From assembly GCA_963707515.1 (NCBI GenBank), contig CAVPQI010000001.1, positions 868,001 to 932,000 of the forward strand: a DNA stretch of 64,000 nucleotides, written 5' to 3'. A program made the translations under genes and the position numbers. How positions within the stretch are numbered: position 1 is the stretch's first letter; the number at the start of each line of letters is the position of its first letter. Below, one piece after another: positions 47,944-57,196 of this stretch. This DNA is from Sva-07 sp963707515 (GTDB lineage: Bacteria > Actinomycetota > Acidimicrobiia > Acidimicrobiales > Ilumatobacteraceae). The notes beneath the pieces are model-generated. The model did no database searches. It had not been told where the DNA came from and worked only from the letters and a program-made list of their open reading frames with translations.

Positions 47944-48621
47944 ATGGAGATCGACATCGAGGAAGGGCCGGCATTCGCCGTTGCCCGCGTCAGCCTCGCC
48001 CAGGGCGAGTCGGCGAAGGGTGAGGCGGGCGCGATGTTGGCGATGACGCCGGACATCCAGATCGAGACGAGCACGCAGGGCGGCATCATGAAAGGGCTCA
48101 AGCGCTCGGTGCTCGGCGGCGAGTCGTTCTTCATGAACACGTTCACGGCGACGGGCCCGAACGCCGAGATCATCTTCGCCCCGGCGCTCGCCGGCGACAT
48201 CGTGCGCTGGCAGCTCGACGGGCGGACCGTGTTCTTGCAGTCCGGTTCGTACCTCGCCTCGTCGACGGGCATCGAGATCGACTCGAAGTGGGGCGGGGCG
48301 AAGACGTTCTTCAGCCGTGAAGGGCTGTTCATGCTGCGCTGCACCGGGACCGGCGACATGCTCGTGTCGAGCTTCGGTGCGATCCGCGCCGTCGATCTGG
48401 CTCCCGGTCAGACGTACATCGTCGACACCGGCCACATGGTCGGCTGGGACGAAGGGGTCACCTACGAGGTGCAGAAGCTCGGCAACTGGAAGTCGACGCT
48501 GCTCGGCGGTGAGGGACTGGTCGTCAAGCTGACCGGCCCCGGCCGCGTCTACATCCAGACCCGCAGCCCGGAGAGCTTCGTCGCCTGGCTGACCCCGAAG
48601 CTCCCCACCCAACGCTCCTGA
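47944..48621 (+). CDS. AIM24/TIGR00266 family protein
   Basis: A 225-residue beta-rich protein of the AIM24 family: EGPAFAVARVSLAQGESAKGEAGAMLAM, then GLKRSVLGGESFFMNTFTA, GDIVRWQLDGRTVFLQSGSYLASS and KTFFSREGLFMLRCTGTGDMLVSSFG. In bacteria the role is unknown; the family is a barrel related to tumour-necrosis-factor-like folds. GAGGAG precedes the ATG. It is divergent from the Tat lipoprotein gene and convergent with cysNC. Confidence 0.88.
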   Translation: MEIDIEEGPAFAVARVSLAQGESAKGEAGAMLAMTPDIQIETSTQGGIMKGLKRSVLGGESFFMNTFTATGPNAEIIFAPALAGDIVRWQLDGRTVFLQSGSYLASSTGIEIDSKWGGAKTFFSREGLFMLRCTGTGDMLVSSFGAIRAVDLAPGQTYIVDTGHMVGWDEGVTYEVQKLGNWKSTLLGGEGLVVKLTGPGRVYIQTRSPESFVAWLTPKLPTQRS

Positions 48622-48629
48622 CGCCGGGG

Positions 48630-48666
48630 TAACGAACGTTTGGGGACGGGCCCCGAACGTTCGTTA
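48630..48666. repeat. Intergenic palindrome, family B, inverted copy
   Basis: TAACGAACGTTTGGGG, five bases, then CCCCGAACGTTCGTTA. It is the reverse complement of the element at 45448-45484 except for one central base. It begins eight bases after the AIM24 stop and its last three bases supply the TAA stop of cysNC, so it can end both convergent transcripts. Confidence 0.85.
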
Positions 48667-50573
48667 CTCGCCGAGGATGCCGCGGTCGCGGAGGGCGGCG
48701 ACGATCTCGTCGGCGGCGTCCTCGGCGCTCGTCGCCGCCGTCCGGATGTGCACCTCGGGTGCCTCCGGCGGCTCGTACGGGGAATCGATGCCGGTGAAGT
48801 TCGTCAGCTCGCCGCGGCGGGCCTTGGCGTAGAGGCCCTTCGGGTCGCGCTGTTCGGCGACGTCGAGCGGGGTGTCGACGAACACCTCGACGAACTCGCC
48901 GTCGGCGACGACGTCGCGGGCCAGTCGGCGTTCGGCGCGGAACGGGGAGATGAACGACACGAGCACGACCAGCCCGGCGTCGACCATCAGCCCGGACACC
49001 TCGGCGATGCGGCGGATGTTCTCCACCCGGTCGGCGTCGGTGAAGCCGAGGTCGCGGTTGAGGCCGTGGCGCACGTTGTCGCCGTCGAGGAGGTAGGTGC
49101 GCACCCCCTGGGCGTGGAGCTTCGACTCGACGATGTTGGCGATCGTCGACTTGCCCGAGCCCGACAGACCCGTGAACCAGACGACGGCCGGTCGGTGGCG
49201 GTTCTGGCCGGCCCGGGCCTCCTTGTCGACCTCGACGTCTTGCCAGTGGATGTTGTGCGAGCGGCGCAACGCGAAGTGCAGCAGCCCGGCGCCGACGGTG
49301 ACGTTGGTCAGCTTGTCGATGACGATGAAGCCGCCCGTGTCGCGGTTGGTCGGCGTACGCATCGAACGGGATCGGCCGGTCGAGGGCGATGTTGCAGACA
49401 CCGATCTCGTTGAGCTCGAGGGTGGTCGCCGCGAGGTGGTCGAGGTTGTTGACGTCGACGCGGTACTTGGGCTGGGAGATCGTCGCCCCGACCGTGCGCG
49501 GCCCGATCTTGATCAGGTACGGGCGCCCGGGGAGCATGGCGTCCTCGTGCATCCACACGACGTGGGCCTCGAACTGGTCGGCGACCTCGGCGGGATCGTC
49601 GGTGCCGCAGATGACGTCGCCGCGGCTGGCGTCGATCTCGTCGGCGAGGGCGAGGGTGACCGACTGACCGGCGATCGCCTCGTCGAGGTCGCCGTCCATG
49701 GTGACGATGCGGGTGACGGTGCTCGTCGTGCCGGCAGGGAGGACGCGGATCGCGTCGCCGGGACGGATGGTGCCGCCGACGATGCGTCCCGGAGAAGCCA
49801 CGGAAGTCGAGGTTCGGTCGGTTGACCCACTGCACCGGCATGCGGAACGACTGGTCGGCGACGTCGTCGTCGACGGGCACGGTCTCGAGGAAGCCGAGCA
49901 GCGTCGGGCCGTGGTACCAGGGCGTGGCGGCGCTCGGTTCGATGATGTTGTCGCCCTTCAGCGCCGACAGCGGGATGGCGGTGATGTCCTGCAGCCCGAT
50001 GCGCTCGGCGAAGTCGCCGTACTCGCCGACGATGGCGTCGTAGATGTCCTGTGAGTAGTCCGACGAGGTCCATCTTGTTGATCGCCAGCACGACCCGTTC
50101 GATGCCGAGCAGCGAGACGAGGAAGCTGTGGCGGCGGGTCTGGGTGAGCACACCCTTGCGGGCGTCGACGAGGATCACGGCGACGTCGGCGGTCGAGGCG
50201 CCGGTGACCATGTTGCGCGTGTACTGCTCGTGGCCCGGCGTGTCGGCGACGATGAACTTGCGTCGCTCGGTGGAGAAGAAGCGGTAGGCGACGTCGATCG
50301 TGATCCCCTGCTCGCGCTCGGCGGTGAGCCCGTCGAGGAGGAGGGCGAAGTCGAGGTCGCCGCCCTGCGTGCCGACCTTCACCGAGTCGGCTTCGAGCGC
50401 CGCCAGGTGGTCCTCGAAGACGAGGTGCGACTCGTAGAGCAGGCGGCCGATGAGCGTCGACTTGCCGTCGTCGACCGACCCGCAGGTGATGAACCGCAGC
50501 AGCGACTTGTACTGGTGCGAGGTGAGGTAGGCCTCGATGTCGTCCGCGATCAGCTCCGACTGGCGTGGGCCAT
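48664..50573 (-). CDS. cysNC: Bifunctional sulfate adenylyltransferase large subunit/adenylylsulfate kinase (CysNC), frameshifted
   Basis: A fused enzyme of about 635 residues that makes APS (with CysD, GTP-driven) and then PAPS. The CysN GTPase has GSVDDGKSTLIGRLLYES, then DTPGHEQYTRNMVTGAS and INKMDLV. The later barrels include TLELNEIGVCNIALDRPIPFD. The CysC kinase has WFTGLSGSGKSTIANIVE and DGDNVRHGLNRDLGF. One extra base each near 50062, 49795 and 49355 breaks the frame, and the first codons (ATG at 50573, overlapping the cysD stop) need a further correction to reach QSELIADDIEAYL. All domains are otherwise complete. Confidence 0.85.
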
Positions 50574-51518
50574 CAGAAGTAGCCCTCCTGCTTCTTCTTC
50601 TCCATCGAGCCGGCGGAGTCGGTGTCGATGAGGCGACCCTGGCGTTCGGAGGTCGTGGCCAGGAGCATCTCCTGGATGATCCCGGTGAGCGAGTCGGCGT
50701 CGCTCTCGATCGCCCCCGACAGCGGGTAGCAGCCGAGGGTGCGGAAGCGCACCGACTTGATCGTCGGGCACCTCGCCGTCGCGCAGCTGCATGCGGTCGT
50801 CGTCGACCATGATCAGCGTGCCGTCGCGGTCGACGACCGGACGCGGCTCGGCGAAGTACAGCGGCACGATCGGGATCTGCTCGAGGTGGATGTACTGCCA
50901 CACGTCGAGCTCGGTCCAGTTGGAGATCGGGAAGACGCGCACCGTCTCGCCGTTCGACCGGCGGGCGTTGTAGATCTGCCACAGCTCGGGCCGCTGCCGC
51001 TTGGGGTCCCACTGGTGCTGGGCGGAGCGGATCGAGAAGATGCGCTCCTTGGCCCGCGACTTCTCCTCGTCGCGGCGGGCACCGCCGAAGCAGAGGTCGA
51101 ACTTGTGCTCGTCGATCACCTGCTTGAGGCCCTGCGTCTTCCACATGTCGGTGTGCACCGCGGAGCCGTGGTCGAACGGGTTGATGCCGAGCTCGACGCA
51201 CTCCGGGTTCTGGTGCACGATGAGGTCGAGGCCGAGCCGCCGCGCCGTCTCGTCGCGGAAGGCGTACATGTCGGAGAACTTCCACGTCGTGTCGACGTGG
51301 ACCAGCGGGAACGGCGGCTTGGAGGGGTAGAAGGCCTTCATCGCCAGGTGCAGCATCACCGAGCTGTCCTTGCCGATCGAGTACAGCATCGCCGGGTTGT
51401 CGCTCTCGGACACCGCCTCGCGCATGATGTGGATCGACTCCGCCTCCAGCCGCTGAAGGTGGGTCAGGCGCCCGGCACTCAGCCGGGGCGTCGCCGTTTC
51501 GGTATCAGTCACCGTCAT
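50573..51518 (-). CDS. cysD: Sulfate adenylyltransferase small subunit (CysD), one frameshift
   Basis: About 314 residues, the catalytic ATP pyrophosphatase-fold subunit of ATP sulfurylase. The PP-loop region reads MLYSIGKDSSVMLHLAMKAF, followed by VDTTWKFSDMYAFRD, FGGARRDEEKSRAKERIFS and FPISNWTELDVWQYI. One extra C near 50769 shifts the frame after RDGEVP; the other frame continues TIKSVRFRTLGCYPLSG and ends in a normal KKKQEGYF followed by TGA at 50573. It is the first gene of the sulfate-activation operon, 86 bases downstream of the Rrf2 regulator. Confidence 0.88.
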
Positions 51519-51535
51519 CCTCGTACTCCGCCGCC

Positions 51536-51573
51536 GAATTGTCTACTAATCCCGTCGACAATATCGACAATTC
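51536..51573. promoter_or_regulatory. Inverted repeat and promoter region upstream of cysD
   Basis: GAATTGTC (51536-51543) and GACAATTC (51566-51573) form a perfect inverted repeat, with an extra GACAAT at 51557-51562. It is an AT-rich island directly upstream of cysD and downstream of the Rrf2 gene. It is the best candidate for the operator of that regulator. Confidence 0.55.
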
Positions 51574-51604
51574 GTCGAAGCGCCGCACCGGGTGAGCAGT
51601 CGAG

Positions 51605-52072
51605 TCACCGACCGTGACGGGCGACGGTGGTCGTCTCGTAGTCGTCGGCGAGCGCCTCGACGCTCGGCGGCAGGTCGCCCGCGACGAGGTCGGCGACGAC
51701 ACGGTCTCGAGCACGCTGCGCAGGCTGCCGCGCACGGCCATCCAGCACGCGCGGCAGCGACGACGCCGGCGGCGGGTACGTCAGGTCGCTCAAGCTCTCG
51801 TCGTGGACGTCGGCGAGCGGACCGTCGATGGCCCGGAAGATGTCGGCCAGCGAGATCTCGGTGGCCGGGCGGGCGAGCGTGAAGCCGCCGTCGGGCCCCC
51901 GCTTCGAGCGCACCAGCTCGGCGTGCTTGAGGTCGCGCAGGATGTCGAGGAGGTACTTGAAGGAGATGTCCTGGCTGCGACCGATCGCTTCGGCCTTCAT
52001 CGACTGACCGTCGGCGGCAGCGAGTTCGGCGATCGCCCGAATGGCGTTGTCCACCCGTTCCGAGATCCGCAC
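51605..52072 (-). CDS. Rrf2 family regulator, CymR-like (two compensating shifts)
   Basis: About 155 residues. Rrf2 winged HTH: RISERVDNAIRAIAELAAADG, then AIGRSQDISFKYLLDILRDLKHAELVRSKRGPDGGFTLARP. No cysteine is present, so it is not an iron-sulfur sensor like IscR; the cysteine-metabolism repressor CymR also lacks a cluster. Near 51750-51715 the frame reads VLDGRARQPAQRARD where another frame gives WMAVRGSLRSVLETV, implying two local indels that cancel. The GTG at 52072 matches the usual MRISER start. Control of cysD/cysNC is inferred from position. Confidence 0.75.
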   Translation of the reverse strand: MRISERVDNAIRAIAELAAADGQSMKAEAIGRSQDISFKYLLDILRDLKHAELVRSKRGPDGGFTLARPATEISLADIFRAIDGPLADVHDESLSDLTYPPPASSLPRVLDGRARQPAQRARDRVVADLVAGDLPPSVEALADDYETTTVARHGR

Positions 52073-52141
52073 GCGATCGAAGATACCGGGGGTGTGGCGG
52101 CGGCCACCGACACCACCGTTGTCAGTCGCCCGCACCTGACG

Positions 52142-53081
52142 TCACTCGACGAGCAGACCGTAGAAGATGAACTCGGTGCGCCGGTTGAGCGCGAGCGAGA
52201 CGTCGTCGTCACCGAGCGACAAGAGGTCGGTCTCACCGGCGGCCCGCGACGACAGCCGTGTCGGTTCGACGCCGAGGTAGAGGAGGTAGTTGACGACGGC
52301 ACGGGCGCGTTCGTCGGAGATGGCGAAGTTCGCCACGTCGTCGCCACGCTGGTCGGCGTGACCGACGACGACGACGGAGATGTTCGGCAGCGCCTTCATG
52401 ATGTTCACGACACGGTCGAGCTGGACGGCGTGTTCGGGAACGATGTCGGCACCGCCCTCGGGGAAGCGGGCCGAGTTGAGCTCGATCACCCGGACACCGA
52501 CCGACAGCGGCACCGCCTCGTTGACGACCATGGTGTCGACCAGCACGGCCTCGGGGAACTGGCTGTTGCCGACAGCGAGGGCGGCGAGGCGGTCCTTCGC
52601 CGCCTGCGACGGCACCTGGCCGGCGATCGAGATCGTGTCGGTGTCGTAGATCACCACGATCGGCAACGGCGTCCCGTCGGGACTTGCCGGGTACCCGAAC
52701 GGGTCGCCGGCGGCGGTCGTCGCCGGAGCGAGGCCGGCATCAACGACCGTCGTCGTCGTGGCGGTGGTCGTGGTCGTGTCGGAGCGGCCGGCGGGTGCGG
52801 TCGTGGCGAGTTTGCTCACCGTCGTGGGCGGCTCGGTGCTGTCGACGACGGTCTCCGGCGCGACCTCGAATGCGAGTTCGGAGACCGCCGGCGCGGTGTG
52901 CCGTGGTGGTGACACTGTCGGGCGTGGATCCACTCACCGTCTCGTCGCTCTCGTCACCGTCGGAACTGATCAGTTGCATCACGACGACGACGGCGAGCAC
53001 GACCCCGAGCACTGCTGCAGCGGCCGCTCCCACCCGTCTCCATCGCCTCGGCCGATACCTCGGCGGCTCCTCGAAGATCAT
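52142..53081 (-). CDS. OmpA-type envelope protein with N-terminal membrane anchor (one frameshift)
   Basis: About 312 residues. A basic N-terminus precedes one membrane helix (AAAAAVLGVVLAVVVVMQLI), then a Thr-rich linker, a BON-like strand region (IVVIYDTDTISIAGQVPSQAAKDRLAAL) and a C-terminal OmpA domain. That domain has VVVVGHADQRGDDVANFAISDERARAVVNYLLYLGVEPTRLSSRAAGE, the peptidoglycan-binding pattern. One extra base near 52912 splits anchor from linker. GGAGGAG precedes the ATG at 53081. It probably ties the membrane to the cell wall. Confidence 0.8.
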
Positions 53082-53234
53082 CGCTCCGCTCCTCCCCCGT
53101 CCCGTGGTCACATGCCCCGACAGTCAAGAGTCCAATCATCCGGCCCGGATACGCGATTCTCCTCCGTCGCCGAAGCAATGGCAATGGCAGCGGAGCCGTA
53201 CCGGTGATGGAAGCGGCGCGGCCGCCGGGCCGTG

Positions 53235-53259
53235 ACAACAGGGGTCAGACCCCTGTTGT
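53235..53259. repeat. Intergenic palindrome, family A, second copy
   Basis: ACAACAGGGGTC, a central A, then GACCCCTGTTGT: perfect 12-base arms. It matches the core of the element at 39765-39801 with one substitution. Here it lies between divergent genes (OmpA-type and TauD-type), so a terminator role does not explain both copies. Confidence 0.8.
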
Positions 53260-53300
53260 AACGGTGTCCCGTCGGGACGGGTCCCGCGTAGTGTCGGGGG

Positions 53301-54170
53301 ATGGGGACGATGGAAGCGATGGAGACGGTGGAGGTCGACCGGCTGGCGGGGTCGTGCGGGGCGGTCGTCCGTGGGCTCGACCTCTCGGCGCCGCAGACGG
53401 CGGACCAGATCGAGGCGGTCAAGCAGTTGCTCGACGAGCATCTCGTCGTCGCCTTCGCCGGCCAGCGCTTCGACCTCGATCGACTGGAGGCGTTCACCGA
53501 TGAGCTCGGCGGGCGCGACGTCACGCCGTACGTGCGCCCGGTCGGCGACCGGCCCTACGTGATCCGGGTGATCAAGGAACCGTCGGACGAGCTCAACTTC
53601 GCCAACGCCTGGCACACCGACCTGTCGTACCTGACCGCTCCCCCGGCGTACACGGTGCTCCACGCCTACGACACGCCACGCGCCGGCGGCGACACGATGT
53701 GGGCCAACCAGTGCCTGGCCTACGAGACGCTGCCCGACGACGTGAAGGACCGCATCGACGGGCTGGTCGGGACGCACTCGGCGGGGTTGGCGTACGGCAC
53801 GGGCGGCTACCTCGAGTCGGTGGCGGAGAAGAGCTCGATGGGGATCGAGCCGTCGGCCGACGCCTACGCCACCGAGACCCATCCGCTGGTCGTGCGCCAC
53901 CCGCGGACGGGTCGTCCAGCGCTCTACGCCAACTCGGTGTACACCACGGGCATCGAGGAGATGGACGACGCCGAGGCCCGACCGCTCCTCGCCCGCCTCT
54001 TCGCCCACGCCACGCATCCCAACCTGACGTGCCGGCTGCGGTGGGAGCCACACATGCTGACGATCTGGGACAACGTGGCGACGCAGCACTTCGCCATCAA
54101 CGACTACCCCGGTGAGCGGCGCGAGATGTTCCGCACGAGCGTCCGCGGCAGCACCCTCGAACCCGCCTGA
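53301..54170 (+). CDS. TauD/TfdA family Fe(II)/2-oxoglutarate dioxygenase
   Basis: A 289-residue non-haem iron oxygenase. The iron-binding pair is in ANAWHTDLSYLTAPPAYTVLHAYD, the distal histidine in NVATQHFAINDYPGERREM, and the 2-oxoglutarate-binding arginine follows it. RPALYANSVYTTGIEEMDDAEARPLLARLF is the usual central region. Members release sulfite from taurine or oxidise other small acids. It lies near the sulfate-assimilation genes, but on the other strand, so a sulfonate substrate is only a suggestion. Three ATGs compete at the start. Confidence 0.85.
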   Translation: MGTMEAMETVEVDRLAGSCGAVVRGLDLSAPQTADQIEAVKQLLDEHLVVAFAGQRFDLDRLEAFTDELGGRDVTPYVRPVGDRPYVIRVIKEPSDELNFANAWHTDLSYLTAPPAYTVLHAYDTPRAGGDTMWANQCLAYETLPDDVKDRIDGLVGTHSAGLAYGTGGYLESVAEKSSMGIEPSADAYATETHPLVVRHPRTGRPALYANSVYTTGIEEMDDAEARPLLARLFAHATHPNLTCRLRWEPHMLTIWDNVATQHFAINDYPGERREMFRTSVRGSTLEPA

Positions 54171-54267
54171 CGCCGCGCCCGTTCCCAGGCATCTGGGTCG
54201 ATTCCTCCGCACATCCCGCGGGATCTCCGACCCAGATCGCAGGTGTTGGGCGCCAGGTGGCGGGCGG

Positions 54268-55109
54268 TCAGTTGGAGACGCCGACGGTCTGGACCTCGTC
54301 GACGTCGTAGTCGAGGACGACCGACCGTTCCATCGGCGGGATCGAGCCCGACCCGCTCGACGATGCGTACGGCAACGCCCACACCGCGGTGACGGTCGAG
54401 CGCGTAGGGATCGCCGTCGGGCGACGACCGCCGGTACGTGTATCCGCACGACGGCGACTGCTCGACGACGTCGAGGTCGGGATGGACCGACTCGATCGGC
54501 ACACCGACGCCCTCGCACTCGATCGCATCGCCGTTGCCGAACTCGTAGCGGGTCGCCTCGAGCCGTGGGGACACCGTGATCCACACGCCGCCCGCCTCGG
54601 CCGTGATGGACGGCACCGCCTGCTCCTCGACCGCCAGCCACAGCCCGACGTTGACGATCCCGCCCGACGCCGGCGGCGGATTCACCGACGGCACCGGCAG
54701 CCCGATCATCCCACTCGCCCGATCACGCACCGCCGGAATGAGGTCGGCCACGGAGACAGCCCGACCACGACCCAACGATCCGTGACGCCACCGATCGGCG
54801 CAGGTCACCCGGAACAGGCGATGTTCACGGCCACCGATCGTCCGTCGACACCTCCGGCCCAACGCCGGCAGGCGAGAACGGGATGTCGCCCTCCGTGAAC
54901 TCCTCTCCCCAGGGTCGCGGTCGATGCTGCAGCGGCACCCACGCACACGTCGGACCACCGCGCCACCGCCGCCGGATCCGCCAATGCGGACGATCGGCGA
55001 TGGATTCAGCACTGACGCTGACACGACCGCCGCCGCTTTCAGGTCGTAGTCAGTCCGGCCGCCACGTGACTCGGAGCCCAGCATCAGCAGCGCCCATGAT
55101 GCCGACCAT
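54268..55109 (-). pseudogene. Secreted hypothetical protein with PKD-like region, multiply frameshifted
   Basis: Segments in different frames read as one protein. The first are MVGIMGAADAGLRVTW, GGGRVSVSAESIADRPHWRIRRRW and GEEFTEGDIPFSPAGVGPEVSTD. VADLIPAVRDRASGMIGLPVPSVNPPPASGG, ATRYEFGNGDAIECEG and a C-terminal VVLDYDVDEVQTVGVSN follow. The YEFGNGD and CGYTYRRSS pieces resemble PKD-type strands of actinobacterial secreted proteins. At least one break (near 54395) is a single extra base; others lie between 54750 and 55050. It follows the broken lipoprotein gene on the same strand. Confidence 0.45.
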
Positions 55110-55122
55110 CGCTAAACCGACG

Positions 55123-55793
55123 TCACTCTCGCATGGGCCGTCCCCGGCCCGAGTCGATCACGGGACTCCCCGCGATCAGTCTCCACACACCGTCCATCAG
55201 TGAGACATCGACCTGGTCAGCGATGACCGGTCGAGTGACGTCGTCGTTCACGATGATGCTCGCACCCTGACAACGTGGCTGGTACACGATCGCCGCATCG
55301 ACACGACACAGGCTCACTATCGCGACTGGCGGCTGCGAGCCGAGATCTCCAGTCGCTCGATCTCGAAGATGACGACAAGCCTGCTATCGACAGTCTCGGC
55401 TTGGTCGCAGCAAGAGGCCCGTCCGCGACGAGGCGAGTCCAGGAATCCGTTCACGACCTCCAAGCGCCGTGCCGGCGAGGTACCGCTGCAAGGTCGTCGG
55501 CGTAGATCCGGGTTCGCTGGATCGGCCCCCGCAGCGAACACAGCCTGTTCGCCTTCGTTGAGGTCGGCTTCGATCTCGGCGATCAGGGCTTGGGTGGGGT
55601 CGTCGGTGGTGGGTGGGGCGGTCGACTCGGCGGGTTCGGTCGTCGGCGGGGAGGCGGTGGTCGTCGGGGCGTCGGTGGTCTCGACAATGGTGACGGGCGA
55701 GGTCGAGTCGACGGGCTCGTCGTCGTCGCTGCCGCCACACGCGACGATGAGCACGACGCCGCCCGCGATCGCCATCCCCCGGCTCAACCGCAT
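55123..55793 (-). pseudogene. Hypothetical lipoprotein, multiply frameshifted
   Basis: The ATG at 55793 opens a lipoprotein signal (MRLSRGMAIAGGVVLIVAC-GGSD) and a Thr/Glu-rich linker. PTQALIAEIEADLNEGEQAVFAAG follows in the same frame. Then frames alternate: TTLQRYLAGTAL, EVVNGFLDS, VDSRLVVIFEIERLEIS, and CRVDAAIVYQP..DQVDVSLMDGVWRLIAGSPVIDSG in the last part. The order suits one protein of about 220 residues with breaks near 55500, 55455, 55420 and 55318. Function is not recognised; the C-terminal fold resembles small NTF2-like lipoproteins. Confidence 0.5.
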
Positions 55794-55940
55794 CGCCGTG
55801 ACGATAGTTGACTCGTTCCCACGTCTGTTCAGGGGGTGGCGGGACGGGCAGAACGGAAACACCCGAGCCCCGACGACCGTGCGCGACGAGTGCCGGACAG
55901 CGGACCCGCACACCACACGTGGCGGCGCGAGAAGCGGCGG

Positions 55941-56285
55941 CTATGCAGCGTGGCGGGGCGCGTTGGGGTGATCGGCACTCGGCGCGGCGGTGGTCGCCTG
56001 CTGCAGTTCGCCCCACAGGTCGGCGCGGACACGGTCGGCGTCGGGCGGTTGGAGTCGGTTGGTGACGACGACCCCTTCGATCATGTCGGCGAGGACGGCG
56101 GCACGGGGACGGTCCTTCAGCCGCACGGCGATGACCGCCCCGTCGGGCCGGCGCCGGATCGACCGGTCGACGCCGATCAGGCGCGGCGGGCAGCGGTACG
56201 TCGGCGCCACCAGGCCGCGCCGGCGCGCCTGCCGAGAGATCGATCGGGCGGCGCTGGCGAAGTCGACGGTCGTGGCGTGGTCCAT
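55941..56285 (-). CDS. Hypothetical small basic protein
   Basis: A 114-residue cytosolic protein: DFASAARSISRQARRRGLVAPTYRCPPRLIGVDRSIRRRPDGAVIAVRLKDRPRAAVLADMIEGVVVTNRLQPPDADRVRADLW. It has no membrane segment. The PPR(L)xGVDRS and MIEGVVV(T)NRL blocks look conserved, but I know no function. It lies downstream of the LytR_C protein gene on the same strand, 131 bases away. Codon use fits the surroundings. Confidence 0.65.
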   Translation of the reverse strand: MDHATTVDFASAARSISRQARRRGLVAPTYRCPPRLIGVDRSIRRRPDGAVIAVRLKDRPRAAVLADMIEGVVVTNRLQPPDADRVRADLWGELQQATTAAPSADHPNAPRHAA

Positions 56286-56416
56286 ACGCCACCCATCATG
56301 ACGAAGGGGTGTGATGGGGTTCACCGGGCCAGCGAGGCCGCACCACAGCCGGTACCGGGGCGACGCCGCGGTCGATATCACGGTCCGGCACCGTCCCGGC
56401 AGTGCCGGCGGGAGCG

Positions 56417-56984
56417 TCAGTTGGCGCGGTCGATGCCGACGTAGACGATCACGTCGAAGGTGTCCGGGATGTCGAGCACTTCGGGCGCGGAGGCGACCGG
56501 CAGGACGAGCCCGTCGGCGAGCTCGAGCTCGGTGGCGATCTGTTGGGCGGCAGCTTCGAAGCCGTCGGTGTAGTACACCCGCGTGAGCTGCTCGATCTGG
56601 GTGCCGTCGCGCGACACGGCGTCGGTGTAGCCGAGGCCCTCGAGACGGTTGACCATGCGGGTGGCCGTGCCGGCGATGTCGGCGCCGTTGACGGCAACGA
56701 TGGCGATCGAGCGGTCGATGGCGACCGTGGTCGTCGTCGAGCTGATCGGCTCCGGCTCGGTCGTCTCCGTGGTCTCGGGCTCGGTCGTCGACCGTCGGCT
56801 CCGGCTCGGTCGTCTCGGTCGGTTCGACGGTGGTCGTCGTGAACGTCGGCTCCGGGGCGACGGTGGTGCTCGGCGGCACGATCGTGGCGTCGACGGGCAC
56901 GTTGTTCGGCAGCCCGGCGATGGCGACGCCCGCTCCGATCGACAACAACGCGACGATGACGTACGCAACCCACTGGTGCTTCAT
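56417..56984 (-). CDS. Membrane-anchored LytR_C domain protein (one frameshift)
   Basis: About 188 residues. One N-terminal helix (HQWVAYVIVALLSIGAGVAIAGL) anchors it, a Thr/Glu/Pro linker of about 60 residues follows, then a LytR C-terminal domain: RSIAIVAVNGADIAGTATRMVNRLEGLGY, YYTDGFEAAAQQIATELEL and DIPDTFDVIVYVGID. LytR_C proteins occur with cell-wall glycopolymer attachment enzymes, though no LCP domain is present here. One extra base near 56790 inside the linker breaks the frame. Confidence 0.8.
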
Positions 56985-57196
56985 GACCTCAGCGAGGCTA
57001 CCGACGGATGAGGTCCGGGTCCGGCATCCGACGGCCGATCCCGACGACGACCATCCCGACCGCGGTCCTGGCGCGCCGATCCCGACCACACCGACCCGCC
57101 GATCCCGACCACACCGATCCCGCCGATGCCGAACCACACCGGTCCGCGCCGCCGGCCTCCGGGCCCGGCGCGCACCCGATCGGTACAGTCGACCGG

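Noticed and set aside
45448..48666. Composite transposon bounded by the inverted palindromes
   Set aside because: No transposase, target-site duplication or compositional change was seen; it is kept only as a hypothesis in the findings.
48664..52072. Programmed +1 frameshifting in cysD/cysNC
   Set aside because: The breaks occur at several unrelated places, without a shared slippery sequence or stop-codon context, and also in non-sulfur genes. Assembly error explains them better.
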